A stretch of DNA of 34,496 nt from Anaerolineae bacterium. Its GTDB lineage: Bacteria; Chloroflexota; Anaerolineae; B4-G1; DUEL01. Positions 19,083 to 29,000 of the stretch are shown here, one piece after another (the first letter of the stretch is position 1; each line of letters begins with the position of its first letter). The translations under genes and the position numbers were made by a program. Location of the stretch: positions 1 through 34,496 of the forward strand of contig JAFGEI010000044.1 of the NCBI GenBank assembly GCA_016931695.1, read 5' to 3'. Below the pieces are notes generated by a model that saw only the letters and a list, made by a program, of their open reading frames with translations, ran no database searches and was not told where the DNA came from.

Positions 19083-22076
19083 TCAAGGTTTAGGGGTGGC
19101 CCGTCCGCCGGGGGTCGGCGTCGGGGTCGGGGTCTCGGTTGGTGGCGGGACGGGGGTATCGGTCGGCAGCGGGACAGGGGTGCCGGTGGGCTCGGGGGTC
19201 GGCGTGGCGGTGGGGGTGCCGGTCGGCGAGGCCGTAGGCGTGGGGCTGACGGTGGGAGTGGCGGTCGGCGTCGGGGTAAGGGTCGGCGTCTCTGTCGGCG
19301 GGCTGACAAAGCACTGCACCCGCCCCTCGGTCGAATGGCCGGCCTGGTCCCACGCCGTCACGCGCAGGGTGTAGAGCCCCGGCGCCAGGTGGGTCGTGTC
19401 CCACTCGGTGATCCGCCCATCCTGGACCGGGCTCAGGTGCGGGCCGCTGATCCAGCCCCACCCTTGCGGGTTCCCGCCCACACCGTACTGCACCTCATAG
19501 TGGTGGAAATTGGGCAGCACCACCGTGCCCAGCACCGGCACGACGCCGTAGACGGCTTCCTCTGGCGCTGGGGACGTGATCCATATCTCAGGCACGACCG
19601 TATCGCCGCTGCAAAATTCCAATGGGGCCAGCTCGAGGCCGCGCAGGTCATAGTTGGTGGTCAGAATCCACTCCCGCGCCGCGGGGTCGCTGATGACGAC
19701 CATGACCCGCTCTTGGACGTTGTTGGGGCAAAACTCGTTGGCCCGCAGGCCGGAAAAGACGTCGATCTGCACCATCTGGTACCAATCGTGCTCCGCTCCC
19801 GGCGGAGGGGAATCCTGGCTGAACAACTCGCTTCTGCGCCGGTCCTGGGGACAGTACTCGGAAGGCTGCGTCCCCGAATCGGCGCAGATTTCCATCTCTA
19901 CAACTCCATCGGGACGGACGAAATCTCGCACCGGCAGCCCCTGGTGGGCAAATTCCATAAAGGCGTTCCAGATTGGCCCGGCGCCCCGCGATCCGGGCAG
20001 GTCGTCCATGGCGCTGTTGTCGGCGTTGCCCACCCAGACCCCGACCACCAGGTCGGGCGTGTAACCGATGGTCCAGGCATCGCGATAGTCGTCGGTGGTG
20101 CCGGTCTTGGCCGCCGCCGGGCGGGACAGCTCGAGCGGGTTCGTGGCGCCAAATTCCGTCTCCCGCGCGTGCTCGTCGGCGAGAATGTGGGTGATCAGGT
20201 AGGCCAGCGCGGGATTTGCGACCTGCTCCTTGTCAACGGGCTCGCTGTTATCGACGATGACGTTGCCCTCCGAGTCCTCGATGCGCAGGATGGGGGTGTA
20301 GGAGACGCGGAGGGGACTCGCCGGGTCCGCGCTGTAAAAGACCCGCGCGCCGCTGTTGGCAAAGGTGGCGTAGGCGGCGGTCATTTCCAGCAACCTGACT
20401 TCCCCGCCGCCGAGGGTCAGGCTGAGGCCGTAATCGTCGCGGGTCAGGGTGGTGATGCCCAACCGCGCCGCCATCTCCCGCAGCGCCGGAACGCCGACGA
20501 ACTGCAGCGCCTTGACCGCGGGGATGTTGTACGAATTGGCCAGGGCGTAGCGCAGCAGCACCGGGCCGTGGAATTCGTCGTCATAGTTCCGGGGCACGTA
20601 GGCGGGGTTGGCTCCGTCGGGGAACTCGGTCCGGATATCCCAGATCAGGGTGGACGGGGTCCAGCCCTGCTCAAAGGCCGCCAGGTAGGTCAACGGCTTG
20701 ATGGAGGAGCCGGGCTGCCGCTCGCTCAGGGCGACGTTGACCTGCCCGTCGATCGCTTCGTCGTAAAAGTCGGCGCTGCCGACCATGGCCAGGATGTGGC
20801 CGGTGTCGGGATCGATGGCGACCAGCGCGCCGCTGGTCGCGTCATGGTCGGCCAGCGCGGCGACGTGGTCGGCGACGATCCCTTCCGCCGCCTCTTGCAG
20901 CTCGACGTCGAGAGTGGTATAGATGCGATAGCTGTCCTCGCGGTAGAGAGAGAGCTGATACATCTCTTCCACGAACTGCCGGGCATAGACGACAAAGTGG
21001 GGCGCGGGGATGGTTTCGCCGGACAGCGGTGGTTCGAACTCGTAGGCGGCAATCTCTTCGGCCGCCGCGTCCGCCTCGGCCTGGCTGACGTATCCCTGCT
21101 CGACCATCAGCCGCAGGACGTCCTGCTGGCGGGCCAGCGCCCGCTCTCTTCCCCCGCTGAACACGTCGTAAGTAAAGGGGGACTGGGGCAGTCCGGCGAG
21201 AAAGGAGGCCTGTCCCAAGGTCAAATCGGCGGCGTCGACGCCAAAGTAGGTCTCTGATGCGGCCTGGACGCCATAGGCCAGGCTGCCATAGTTGATCTCG
21301 TTCAGATAAATTTCCAGGATCGTGGTCCGCGGGTAGCGGCGGGTGATCTCGTAGGCCAGGATGATCTCTTTCACCTTGCGCCAACCGCTGCGCTCGAACC
21401 GTTCCTCCGGCAGCAGGATGATGCGCGCCAGCTGCTGGGTGATGGTCGAGCCGCCGGAGACGACCTCACCCTCGGTCAGCGCGTAATAGATCGCCCGCAG
21501 CATGGCAATGGGGTTAAAGCCGGGGTGGCTGTAAAAGTCGGCGTCTTCTGTAGCGATGGTGGCGTTGACCAGGTGGGAGGAAATGCGGTCGAGGGTCACA
21601 TAGGTGCGCCGCCCGCCCTGGGGATCGATCACCTCGTAAAGCAGGATGCCGTTTCGATCATAGATCTTGGAGCTGAAAAAGGAGGATTGGCGGTTGATCA
21701 GTTCCTCGGGCGGGGGAAGTTGGGCGGCGATGACGGCGTACCCGGTGACTACCGCAGCAAAAGCGAGAAAGAAAAGGACGACGATGACGACGGCGGCGAT
21801 GAAAAAGGCGCTGGCAGCACAGGAACCCTGCTCAGATGGGGCGCGGCGGGGTTGACGCGGCTCGCCGGATGGAACCTGGCCGGGCACATAGCTCGCTCGC
21901 TGGGGCGGGGGGATGGGACGAGGCAGCCCGACAGTCGGCGTCATCCCAGTGGCGACGCGCGGCGAGGGATCGGTGGCTTCCCCTCTCTCCCACGGCAGCG
22001 GGCTGGTCTCGACGTCATCGGGGTCGCAGGGATGAGACGAGACCGTTGCTTTTTCCCAATCCGAGCTTTTTTCCAT
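19083..22076 (-). CDS. Class A penicillin-binding protein (bifunctional transglycosylase/transpeptidase)
   Basis: 997-aa peptidoglycan synthase. It has a long Pro-rich cytoplasmic tail (1-88) and a membrane anchor (about 89-113). The GT51 domain has the catalytic EDADF (177-181) and the GGSTITQQLARI motif. The transpeptidase has SSIK (Ser457, Lys460), SYN (515-517) and KTG (657-659). Past it come a Cys-containing linker, an Ig-like domain (about 830-930; ITSPAPEEAVYG...GLYTLRVTAWDQAGHS) and a Pro/Thr-repeat tail of about 65 residues. It polymerises glycan strands from lipid II and cross-links them outside the membrane. GAGGGGAGA lies just before the ATG. The tail may span or contact the wall. 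It lies 138 bp behind the RNase H-like gene on the same strand. Confidence 0.95.
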   Translation of the reverse strand: MEKSSDWEKATVSSHPCDPDDVETSPLPWERGEATDPSPRVATGMTPTVGLPRPIPPPQRASYVPGQVPSGEPRQPRRAPSEQGSCAASAFFIAAVVIVVLFFLAFAAVVTGYAVIAAQLPPPEELINRQSSFFSSKIYDRNGILLYEVIDPQGGRRTYVTLDRISSHLVNATIATEDADFYSHPGFNPIAMLRAIYYALTEGEVVSGGSTITQQLARIILLPEERFERSGWRKVKEIILAYEITRRYPRTTILEIYLNEINYGSLAYGVQAASETYFGVDAADLTLGQASFLAGLPQSPFTYDVFSGGRERALARQQDVLRLMVEQGYVSQAEADAAAEEIAAYEFEPPLSGETIPAPHFVVYARQFVEEMYQLSLYREDSYRIYTTLDVELQEAAEGIVADHVAALADHDATSGALVAIDPDTGHILAMVGSADFYDEAIDGQVNVALSERQPGSSIKPLTYLAAFEQGWTPSTLIWDIRTEFPDGANPAYVPRNYDDEFHGPVLLRYALANSYNIPAVKALQFVGVPALREMAARLGITTLTRDDYGLSLTLGGGEVRLLEMTAAYATFANSGARVFYSADPASPLRVSYTPILRIEDSEGNVIVDNSEPVDKEQVANPALAYLITHILADEHARETEFGATNPLELSRPAAAKTGTTDDYRDAWTIGYTPDLVVGVWVGNADNSAMDDLPGSRGAGPIWNAFMEFAHQGLPVRDFVRPDGVVEMEICADSGTQPSEYCPQDRRRSELFSQDSPPPGAEHDWYQMVQIDVFSGLRANEFCPNNVQERVMVVISDPAAREWILTTNYDLRGLELAPLEFCSGDTVVPEIWITSPAPEEAVYGVVPVLGTVVLPNFHHYEVQYGVGGNPQGWGWISGPHLSPVQDGRITEWDTTHLAPGLYTLRVTAWDQAGHSTEGRVQCFVSPPTETPTLTPTPTATPTVSPTPTASPTGTPTATPTPEPTGTPVPLPTDTPVPPPTETPTPTPTPGGRATPKP
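19090..19300 (-). repeat. Low-complexity Pro/Thr-coding repeat in the PBP tail
   Basis: Short imperfect GGTCGGCGTC-type units, read on the minus strand as (P/T)-x-PT repeats (TPTPTATPTVSPTPT and similar). It is coding sequence rather than a CRISPR or VNTR outside genes. Unit number may vary between strains through slippage. Confidence 0.8.
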
Positions 22077-22214
22077 TTTCTCCCCTCAAAAAGCGATTGT
22101 CCTCCCCGCACTGCCACGGGAGAGACGTCACGGCAGGTCGCCGGACGACGGCCGGTCAAGAATATAGACGAAGCTGGCCAGCTTTTTGTTCCCGCAGGCG
22201 AGTCGGCAGCATCG

Positions 22215-23459
22215 CTACTCCAACCGCCGCTCCAGTCGAGCCAGGCGGTGGTGCAGTTCGGCCAGGGCCTGCTCCCGCTGCGCCCCCCGGCGCCACTGCC
22301 CGGCCCGCCCGATCGCCAGGCGGGTCCATGCCGCCGCCAGGGCCGGGCGGCGCAGGTGCCATTCGAACGCCATCGCCAGCTCAACCGCCGCGCCGACGTC
22401 CGCGGCGTCTTCTATCGCCCACTGCTGCCACCATTCGACAGCCTCAGCGCGGCGGTCATTCCGCTTGAGCCAGCTCCCCAGGTCCCGCAGCGCCCGCAGC
22501 CGCAGGTCGCCGGGCAGGCCCGCGGCCAGGGCCGCCCGGAGGACGCCCTCCACGTCGCCGCCGGCGCTCTCGTACCAGCGGGCCAGGCTGTAGAGCTCAG
22601 CCCCACTTACCGCCGGCTCGGCATGCGGATCGTGAAAAGAACGGGCGAGCAGCGTGGCCAGGGTGGCCAGGCTCAGGATGTCGACCTGGTTGTGGTAGAG
22701 GATGCGAGCGATCTCGCGCGCGTCCCCGGTGCGGAGATAGTCGCGATAGATCGCTGGGATGACCCCGCTGGGCACGTCGGCTTGATCGCGGCGGACCCCC
22801 AGCACCTCTCGCTCCAGGTTGACCAGCGCGCAGGAAGAAAGCCGCTCCCGCCACAGCCGCCGGGAAGGGGCGAGGAGGTCGAGGTGCGGCAGCGCATCCA
22901 GGCGCAACGGCCGCCGGGCCAGGACAAAGCGGGTCTGGAGGATCGGAACGTCGAACGAGCGGCCATTGAAGCTGACCAGCGCCTGAAAACGGGAAAAGCG
23001 CTCCTCCAGCCAGTGGATCAGCGCCGGTTCGTCGCCGGGGTCGCGGAGGAAGGGCTGCTGCAGCACAAAAGAATCGTCGGCGAAAAAGCCCAGCCCGACG
23101 AGAAAGGCCATCGTCCCCGTGCCGCCGGAAAGGCCCGTCGTCTCGGTATCCAAAAAGAGCACATGGCGGAGATCCACGTTCTTCAGGCCAGACTCACCGC
23201 CGATGCGGGCCAGCAAGCCGGGCGCCAGGGCCAGAAAATCGCCCAGCGGCAGGTCGCCGTGGCGGTGCTGGGTGGGGAAGCTGGCCTGGGCGACAAAGCA
23301 CTGGCCGTGGGGCGTGGCGTGAAACGATCCCTCCACCATGCTCTCGATGGCGACGCGGCGGCGGGGAGAGGGCGGCAAGTTGCTGGCCCCGCGCACCACG
23401 CCCATGCGACGGAGCTGCTGGCGCAGGTCGGGTCGTTGTTCCGGGCGCTGGATCGACAT
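22215..23459 (-). CDS. RNase H-like exonuclease-domain protein (YprB type)
   Basis: 414-aa protein with a DEDD-type nuclease fold in the middle: LFLDTETTGL (Asp104, Glu106), NGRSFDVPIL (Asp170) and YHNQVDIL (His256, Asp260) supply a complete set of metal ligands. The C-terminal 130 residues are helical and TPR-like (ALAAGLPGDLRLRALRDLG...). YprB-type proteins are predicted 3'-5' exonucleases of unknown substrate. The start at 23459 (MSIQRPEQRPDLR) is chosen over 23561 because the latter overlaps the upstream gene. Its Shine-Dalgarno AGGTGA overlaps the stop of the adenosyltransferase gene, so translation is probably coupled. Confidence 0.8.
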   Translation of the reverse strand: MSIQRPEQRPDLRQQLRRMGVVRGASNLPPSPRRRVAIESMVEGSFHATPHGQCFVAQASFPTQHRHGDLPLGDFLALAPGLLARIGGESGLKNVDLRHVLFLDTETTGLSGGTGTMAFLVGLGFFADDSFVLQQPFLRDPGDEPALIHWLEERFSRFQALVSFNGRSFDVPILQTRFVLARRPLRLDALPHLDLLAPSRRLWRERLSSCALVNLEREVLGVRRDQADVPSGVIPAIYRDYLRTGDAREIARILYHNQVDILSLATLATLLARSFHDPHAEPAVSGAELYSLARWYESAGGDVEGVLRAALAAGLPGDLRLRALRDLGSWLKRNDRRAEAVEWWQQWAIEDAADVGAAVELAMAFEWHLRRPALAAAWTRLAIGRAGQWRRGAQREQALAELHHRLARLERRLE

Positions 23460-23472
23460 GGCAGCCAAAAGA

Positions 23473-24063
23473 TCACCTGGGCGGTGATGGCTGATCTGGC
23501 CGGCCATTCCAGGCAACGTCCGCTCGGCCCGCCAGGTGGTTGCAGTAGCGCGCCAGGACAAAAAAATAGTCGGAAAGGCGGTTCAGGTAGACAATCAGCG
23601 CCTCGAGCTGCCGGTCCGCCTCTGCGGACGATTCTCGCAGGCGGACGGCGCGCCGTTCCGCGCGGCGGCAGACGGTGCGGGCAACGTGGGCCCAGGCGGC
23701 CGCAGCGCATCCCCCAGGGAGAATAAAGCTGTGCAGCGGCGCAAGTTCTTGTTCCATGCGATCGATGGCTGCTTCCAAGGCCTGGCTCTTGTCGGGGGTG
23801 AAAGGTTCGAGACGGCTGGCCGAAGCGGAGGCGGGCGTCGTGGCGAGCCAGGCGGCGACGGAAAAGAGTTCGGATTGGCGACGCAGCAGTTCGTCGACGA
23901 GGGCCGCCTGACCCGCGTCGAGAGCGGCGACCAGGGCGCCGAGCACCGCGTTCAGTTCGTCCACGTCGCCGTACGCCTCGACCCGCAGGTGGCTTTTCGG
24001 CACCTGTTCGCCGCTCAAGAGAGTGGTCTGGCCACGGTCGCCGCGACCGGTATAGATCTTCAT
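23473..24063 (-). CDS. Cob(I)alamin adenosyltransferase, PduO type
   Basis: 196-aa trimeric enzyme that transfers the 5'-deoxyadenosyl group of ATP to cob(I)alamin to give coenzyme B12. The N-terminal MKIYTGRGDRGQTTLLSG is the PduO ATP-binding motif, followed by EAYGDVDELNAVLG. The C-terminal RRAERRAVRLRES...YLNRLSDYFFVLARY carries the conserved Arg and Asp residues of the active site. The ATG at 24063 has GAGGTG about 10 nt upstream; the open frame extends to 24279 but would then overlap the divergent gene and its promoter. It is the first gene of a two-gene unit with the RNase H-like protein. No other cobalamin gene is in the window. Confidence 0.93.
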   Translation of the reverse strand: MKIYTGRGDRGQTTLLSGEQVPKSHLRVEAYGDVDELNAVLGALVAALDAGQAALVDELLRRQSELFSVAAWLATTPASASASRLEPFTPDKSQALEAAIDRMEQELAPLHSFILPGGCAAAAWAHVARTVCRRAERRAVRLRESSAEADRQLEALIVYLNRLSDYFFVLARYCNHLAGRADVAWNGRPDQPSPPR

Positions 24064-24135
24064 CAGTGGCTGCACCTCGGCAGCTGCTGGCTCATCGCCG
24101 CAAATCCCCTCGGCGTGTCCTGAAAAGCTGCCGCT

Positions 24136-24164
24136 ATTGTACTCCAGTTGATGGCCGTTGACAA
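24136..24164 (-). promoter_or_regulatory. Promoter of the adenosyltransferase operon
   Basis: Minus strand: TTGTCA (24164-24159), a 17-bp spacer, TACAAT (24141-24136). Each hexamer differs from consensus by one base. The expected start near 24129 leaves a leader of about 65 nt, with no recognisable cobalamin riboswitch in that space. Confidence 0.75.
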
Positions 24165-24181
24165 TCCCGCAGCCAGATTTT

Positions 24182-24210
24182 TTGACAACCAAGCCGGGAA
24201 TGTCTATAAT
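24182..24210 (+). promoter_or_regulatory. Consensus promoter of the secreted PKD protein
   Basis: TTGACA (24182-24187), a 17-bp spacer, TATAAT (24205-24210): a perfect housekeeping promoter. It is divergent from the adenosyltransferase promoter, with 17 bp between the two -35 boxes. TTGACAA occurs twice in this gap. Confidence 0.9.
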
Positions 24211-24263
24211 GGTACTGGGGGGGATAGAGGGAAAACGAAAATGTTGCAGACAAGGAGGGGGAA

Positions 24264-25901
24264 ATGAATCGCCAGGCACTGCTTCGACGTTGGTTTTTCG
24301 TGGCGCTGGCCGGTATCGTAGCGCTGGTGGTCCTTTCGACCACCCTGCTGACCGTGCGCGGCGGCGAAGACCGCGCCGGTTGGTTCAGCGACATGGTCCA
24401 GGTGATCAACCTGGAGCCGCTCCCGGTCGCGTTCGAGGCCCGCTTCATCGACCTGGACGGCCAGGTCGTGTACACCTTTACCGACACGCTGCAGCCCGGC
24501 CGGGCCGACATCTACTGGCCGGCCGCGATGCCCACGCCCTTACCGCCCACTTTCAGCGGTACCCTCGTCATCAGCGCGCCGGGCCAGGTGGCCATGGAGG
24601 TCATTCACTTTGCCAAGACGATCACCGACAGCAACACGGTCCTGGAGGGAGTGGACAGCGAGCGTCTGTCCGACTATAGCATCGTACCGATCGACAAGTG
24701 CGTCACGATTGGCATCCACAACGTGTCGGAACTGGCAGCAGGAGGCTACTTGGACATCTTTGACTACAACGGCCTGCCGGTCGGCACCATCGACCTTGGC
24801 ATGTTGGATCCGCAAGAAACGATAATCGTGCGCCCGCTCTACAGCGGGTTCCCGCTCGACATCGTCGGCATGGGCATCATCTATTCCACCCAGCCGATCG
24901 AGGTGACCGTGTGGCGCATTTGTAACGGCGCCGGCGCTTTTGCTGCCTCGCCGGAGGGATATACCGACCTGGCGCTGCCCCTGGTGCCGACCCATTCCGT
25001 GGGATTGGTCACTTCGACCTTGTGGCTCCAGAATATCTCGGGAATCATGGCCACCTCGGTGGGGATTTCCTACTCCGATGGCACGTCGGAGACGCTGCTC
25101 ATCGGCCCGCATGGAAACGCCATCATCTCCTCGCCGTTCACCGACACGGCCCAAGCTGCGCTGATCAACTCGGAGCAGCCGCTGGCAGCCTATGTGCTGA
25201 TGGAGAGCAGAAAAACCGGCCAGGAAGGCTCCTTCGCCTACCGGGGCATCGGCTTGGAGGAAGCGACCAACGCCATCGCCCTCCCGCTGCTCTTTGGCGG
25301 CTACGCCGGCTGGCGGACCGGGGATCACTTGTGGGTGCAGAACGTCGGCGCAGAGGCGGCAACCATCACGATCCGCTACACGGCAGCGCCCACGGGAACA
25401 ACGACGTGGCAGCAAGGGGTCGTGGCGGCAGGCGACGTGTGGCGAGTCGACACGCCGGCCGGCCTGGGGCAGCTGGCCGGGGCAATCGCCCAGGCTGACC
25501 AACCGATCGTGGCCGTGGCAGGGTCGGTTGCCACTGGGCTGAAGGCCAACGCCGAGGTCGACGATCACTGGCTGCTTTACCGCGGAGCAAACTATACGCC
25601 CACCTGCGAGCTGGTCACGGGGATCGATTTCACCTGGTCGCCGACCTTGCCCATCATAGGGGAGGGAGTGTGGTTCTCCGCCACGCTGGCAGGCAGCGAG
25701 CCGGTCTCGCTGACGTGGAATTTTGGCGATGGCGGGTCAGCGATGGGGGAGGTAGTCAGTCACGTCTACCACCTGGTAGGAAACCACGTCGTCACGCTCT
25801 CCGCCGTCAACTGCCTGGGATTTGGCAGCGACGCGGCAGCGCACTTGCTGGATGTGCGGCCCGGTTTTACACTCTACCTGCCGCTGATGGTGCGGCCATA
25901 G
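24264..25901 (+). CDS. Secreted PKD-domain protein ending in YLPLMVRP
   Basis: 545 aa. The N-terminus is a signal anchor (RRWFFVALAGIVALVVLSTTLLTV, about residues 8-31). A long beta-rich, repeat-like region follows (about 40-440) with several N-V/Q-N-I-x-G style units (TLWLQNISGIMATSVGISYSDGTS; HLWVQNVGAEAATITIRYT), suggesting tandem beta-sandwich modules. A PKD domain (about 455-535) carries LTWNFGDGGSAMGEVVSHVYHLVGNHVVTLSAVN. The protein ends FTLYLPLMVRP, a motif shared with two other secreted proteins here. AAGGAGG (24252-24258) precedes the ATG, and the promoter is perfect, so expression should be high. A surface or extracellular structural/adhesive role is inferred; no enzyme motif was seen. 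Confidence 0.85.
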   Translation: MNRQALLRRWFFVALAGIVALVVLSTTLLTVRGGEDRAGWFSDMVQVINLEPLPVAFEARFIDLDGQVVYTFTDTLQPGRADIYWPAAMPTPLPPTFSGTLVISAPGQVAMEVIHFAKTITDSNTVLEGVDSERLSDYSIVPIDKCVTIGIHNVSELAAGGYLDIFDYNGLPVGTIDLGMLDPQETIIVRPLYSGFPLDIVGMGIIYSTQPIEVTVWRICNGAGAFAASPEGYTDLALPLVPTHSVGLVTSTLWLQNISGIMATSVGISYSDGTSETLLIGPHGNAIISSPFTDTAQAALINSEQPLAAYVLMESRKTGQEGSFAYRGIGLEEATNAIALPLLFGGYAGWRTGDHLWVQNVGAEAATITIRYTAAPTGTTTWQQGVVAAGDVWRVDTPAGLGQLAGAIAQADQPIVAVAGSVATGLKANAEVDDHWLLYRGANYTPTCELVTGIDFTWSPTLPIIGEGVWFSATLAGSEPVSLTWNFGDGGSAMGEVVSHVYHLVGNHVVTLSAVNCLGFGSDAAAHLLDVRPGFTLYLPLMVRP

Positions 25902-26026
25902 CGTGCGGCAGGGCATATCCGTCAGGCAACCGCAGGGAGCACCAGAGGTGCCATCGAAAGAGCAGTGACTGTGCCGGTTGAGCTCTGGCCCGCAGGAACC
26001 CAGGTCGGGAGCCCCGGTGGTCTTGC

Positions 26027-26060
26027 GGTTTCATTCGTGAAAATTTGCGCGATTTGCGGC
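26027..26060. repeat. AT-rich dispersed repeat, copy B, overlapping the cyclase 3' end
   Basis: The reverse complement begins GCCGCAAATCGCGCAAATTT and aligns with the element at 34327 over 27 bp with 19 matches; five of the eight mismatches are A/G transitions and one is C/T. It supplies the last codons (ANRANFHE) and stop of the cyclase gene at 26031. The remaining gap, 25902-26026 between convergent genes, shows no clear terminator. Confidence 0.45.
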
Positions 26061-29000
26061 CGGTTCTTGCCACGCGGCGATGATTGCCCGGTTGACCCAC
26101 ACCTGTTCCCGGTAGGAGCGCGCCAGCTCGTCGTCCATGATCCGCCGCGCCTGTTCCTGGACGAACTGGTAGGCTTTTTGCAGCGCCTGGCGAGCCATGT
26201 GTCGCTGGCCGCCGGCCTGCCACACCTGGCAGGCCGCCCACCAGATCTCTTGCTCCGGATAGTCGCCGCTGTATCCCGCAAGCTCCAGTTGCGCCACGAC
26301 ATTTTTCATCCGCGCCTGGGCCGGGCCTGATTCCGCCAGCATCTGTTCGGTCAGCGCCAGCCAGGCGCTCGTCGCCAGGGCGTTGCCGGTCTCGCCGATT
26401 TCCTCCCGCAGCGCAAGGGCCTGCTGGAAGGGTTGGCGGGCCTCGGCCGGCTGATCGGCCATGACGTGCACAACGCCGAGGTGGTGGAGGGCGTGGGCCT
26501 CCCCACGGCGGCGGCCCATATCCCGGTTTTGCTGCAGCGCTTCTCGCAACACGCGCCGCCCCTGTTCGACCTCGCCCCGGTAAGCCAGCAGCAGCCCAAG
26601 GTTGGAACGACAGGTCGCTTCTCCCTCTCGATCCTGGAGCCGGAGGGCGAGTTCCAGGGCCTGCTCAAAGTGGCGCGCGGCCCGGCCGAGATCGCCCAGC
26701 GTCATCAACAGGTTGCCCATGCTGTTCAGCACCAGCTCCTCGTCCGCAGCGCTGCCGATCTCGCGCGAGATGAGCAGCGCCTGCTGGTAAGACTCGAGCG
26801 CCTGTTCGTAAGCGCCCAGTCGGACGTCGGCAATGCCCAGGTTGATCAACGCCCGCGCCTCCTGCCAGGCCTGCGCCGCGTCCTGGAACAGGGCAAGAGC
26901 CTGGGCGTAATGGGTCCGGGCCTGTTCCGCATCGCCGCGGTAGAGATGGACGGTCCCCAGGTTGCCAAGGCACGAAGCCTCGCCGACCGGATCGTTCGCC
27001 ATGCAGCAGGCCTGCCGGGATTGCTCGAACATCTCGATTGCCGGGCCGTACTCGCCGAGGATGGCGTGAACGATGCCGCGGCTCTTTTGCGCTTCGGCAG
27101 CGGCCAGCCAATCCTGGCAGCGCTCCGCCTGCTGCTGCGCCCGGCGCGCAAACTCCTGGGCCTGCTGGAAAGCGCCGGTGTCCACTGCCCAGCGGGCGCT
27201 GCGGTTCAGCACCTCGACCTGGCGGCGAGCGTCGTCCAGCTGGACCGCCAGATGTTCCATCTGTTGCAAGTCCTGTTGCTGAGCGTCGCGATTCCCCATC
27301 AGGTTGTGGATCCGCTCCCGGCCAGCCAGGAGGTTGTAGCGTTGCTCCCGCTCCTCGGGCTCGAGCAGGTCGATAGCCTGGCTGTAATGGTCGAGGGCGA
27401 CCTGGTTGGCATACTCGCGGCGAGCCTTTTCCCCGGCCAGGTGGAGGTACTGGATCGCCTTTTCCCTTTTCTCGCTGCGGGCATAGTGATAGGCGAGCAA
27501 GTCCAGGGCGCGGGAGAGGTCGTCGCTGCGCCAGCGTTCGAGCGCCTCGCCGATCGCGCCGTGCAGCCGACGTCGTTGGACAAAGAGCAGGGTCTCGTAG
27601 GTCGTCTCGTGCAGGATCGGATGGCAGAAAGCATAACGCCACTTGGGCGCCGCCTCCTCCAGCAGCGTAAAATCCGCCGCCCCCAACTGGGCCAGCTGGT
27701 GCACCAGGGTGCTCGCGGCCGGCTGCAAAGGATGCACCTCCTGCAACAGCAGCCGGCGAAAGGTCCGGCCGATGACGGAAGCGACCTTCAAGGTCAGCCG
27801 CTCTTTTTCCTCCAGGCGGTCCAGACGGGCGCGCACGACGCCCTCGATGGTGTCCGGCAATTCGAGGGTTTCCCAGGCCCCGGTGAGCGTGATCCGCTTT
27901 TCTTCCCACACCAGGTGTCCGCCTTCCCGGAGCGCGCGCAGGATCTCTTCCACAAAGAAGGGGTTGCCCTGTGTCTTTTCCCGCAGCAGTGCAGCCAGCG
28001 CCGGGGCCAGGTCGCGGGACTGCAGCCGCTCGCGCGCCAGCTCCAGGGTCGACTCTTGGGCCAGGGGGAGCAGGGTGAGCGTCACCTGGTGCGGCAGGGC
28101 TTGCAGCGCCGTCACTGCCGCCGGCGGCGGCCCGGTAAAGGGCCGGTGCACGAGGGCCAGCAGCAGCGGCTGCTCTGCCAGCCCACGGCCGATGCGGAGA
28201 GCCAGGTCGAGCGATAGTTCGTCGGCCCAGTAGGCATCCTCCAGGACGATGACGGTGGGCCGGCCAGCCGTCGCCTGCTGCAGCAGCGCTTCCAGGAGCT
28301 GGAAGGTGTTGTCGCGGCGCAGCTCGCCTTCCAGCGAACGGGTGAGAGGCGTATCGTCTACCTCCAGGCCCATCGCTTCGGCCAGCAGCGGGAGGCGGGC
28401 CAGCCAATAACCGGGCCGGCCAGCGGGGGCCGGGAGGGCCTCGACGAGCCGCCGCAAGTGGGCAATCTCTGTTTCCGCGGCGTGGGGGAACATGTCCCGG
28501 ATCACGGACCGCCAGGGAAGATAGGGGGTCTGCTGGCCATAGCTGAGGCACGCGCCGACGTAGGTCTGCCAGCCCCGCTCGCGGGCCAGGCGGAGGAGGG
28601 CGCGCAGCAGCGCCGACTTGCCGACTCCCGCCTCGCCCACCAATTGCAGGACAAGGCCCTCTCCTTCTGGCAGCCGATCCATGCGGCGGAGGATCGCGCC
28701 CAGTTCTTGCTCGCGGCCGATCAATCTTTCCGCCGTATCCTCGGCCGGCCGCTCTGCCAGCTCGGTCGGGGCAAAGACGGGGATCGGTTCCTCTTTGCCC
28801 TTTGCCCGCACCGCGGGCAGGGCGTGGAAGAGATAGTGGCCCGACACGGCCTGGCGGATTCGCCGGGTGACCAGGAGCTGCCCCGGCTGGGCAGCTTCCA
28901 TCAACCGCGCGCTCACATTAACTTCGTCGCCCAGGACAGTGTAGGTGCAGCGCCGCGGCGAGCCCAACACGCCAGCATAGACGCGCCCCAGGCTGACGCC

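Noticed and set aside
19090..19300. Possible CRISPR-like or tandem repeat array
   Set aside because: Units are short, imperfect and in frame, encoding the Pro/Thr tail of the PBP; no constant repeat with unique spacers.
22171..22184. AAGCTGGCCAGCTT followed by T-rich sequence as a terminator
   Set aside because: The T-run is on the plus strand where no gene is transcribed; on the minus strand, the coding direction, no T-run follows.
24064..24130. Possible cobalamin riboswitch upstream of the B12 adenosyltransferase
   Set aside because: The leader is only about 65 nt, too short for a B12 riboswitch, and lacks a B12-box-like sequence.
24064..24279. 72-residue N-terminal extension of the cobalamin adenosyltransferase
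   Set aside because: It overlaps both divergent promoters and the start of the PKD gene; the inner ATG begins exactly at the conserved PduO motif.
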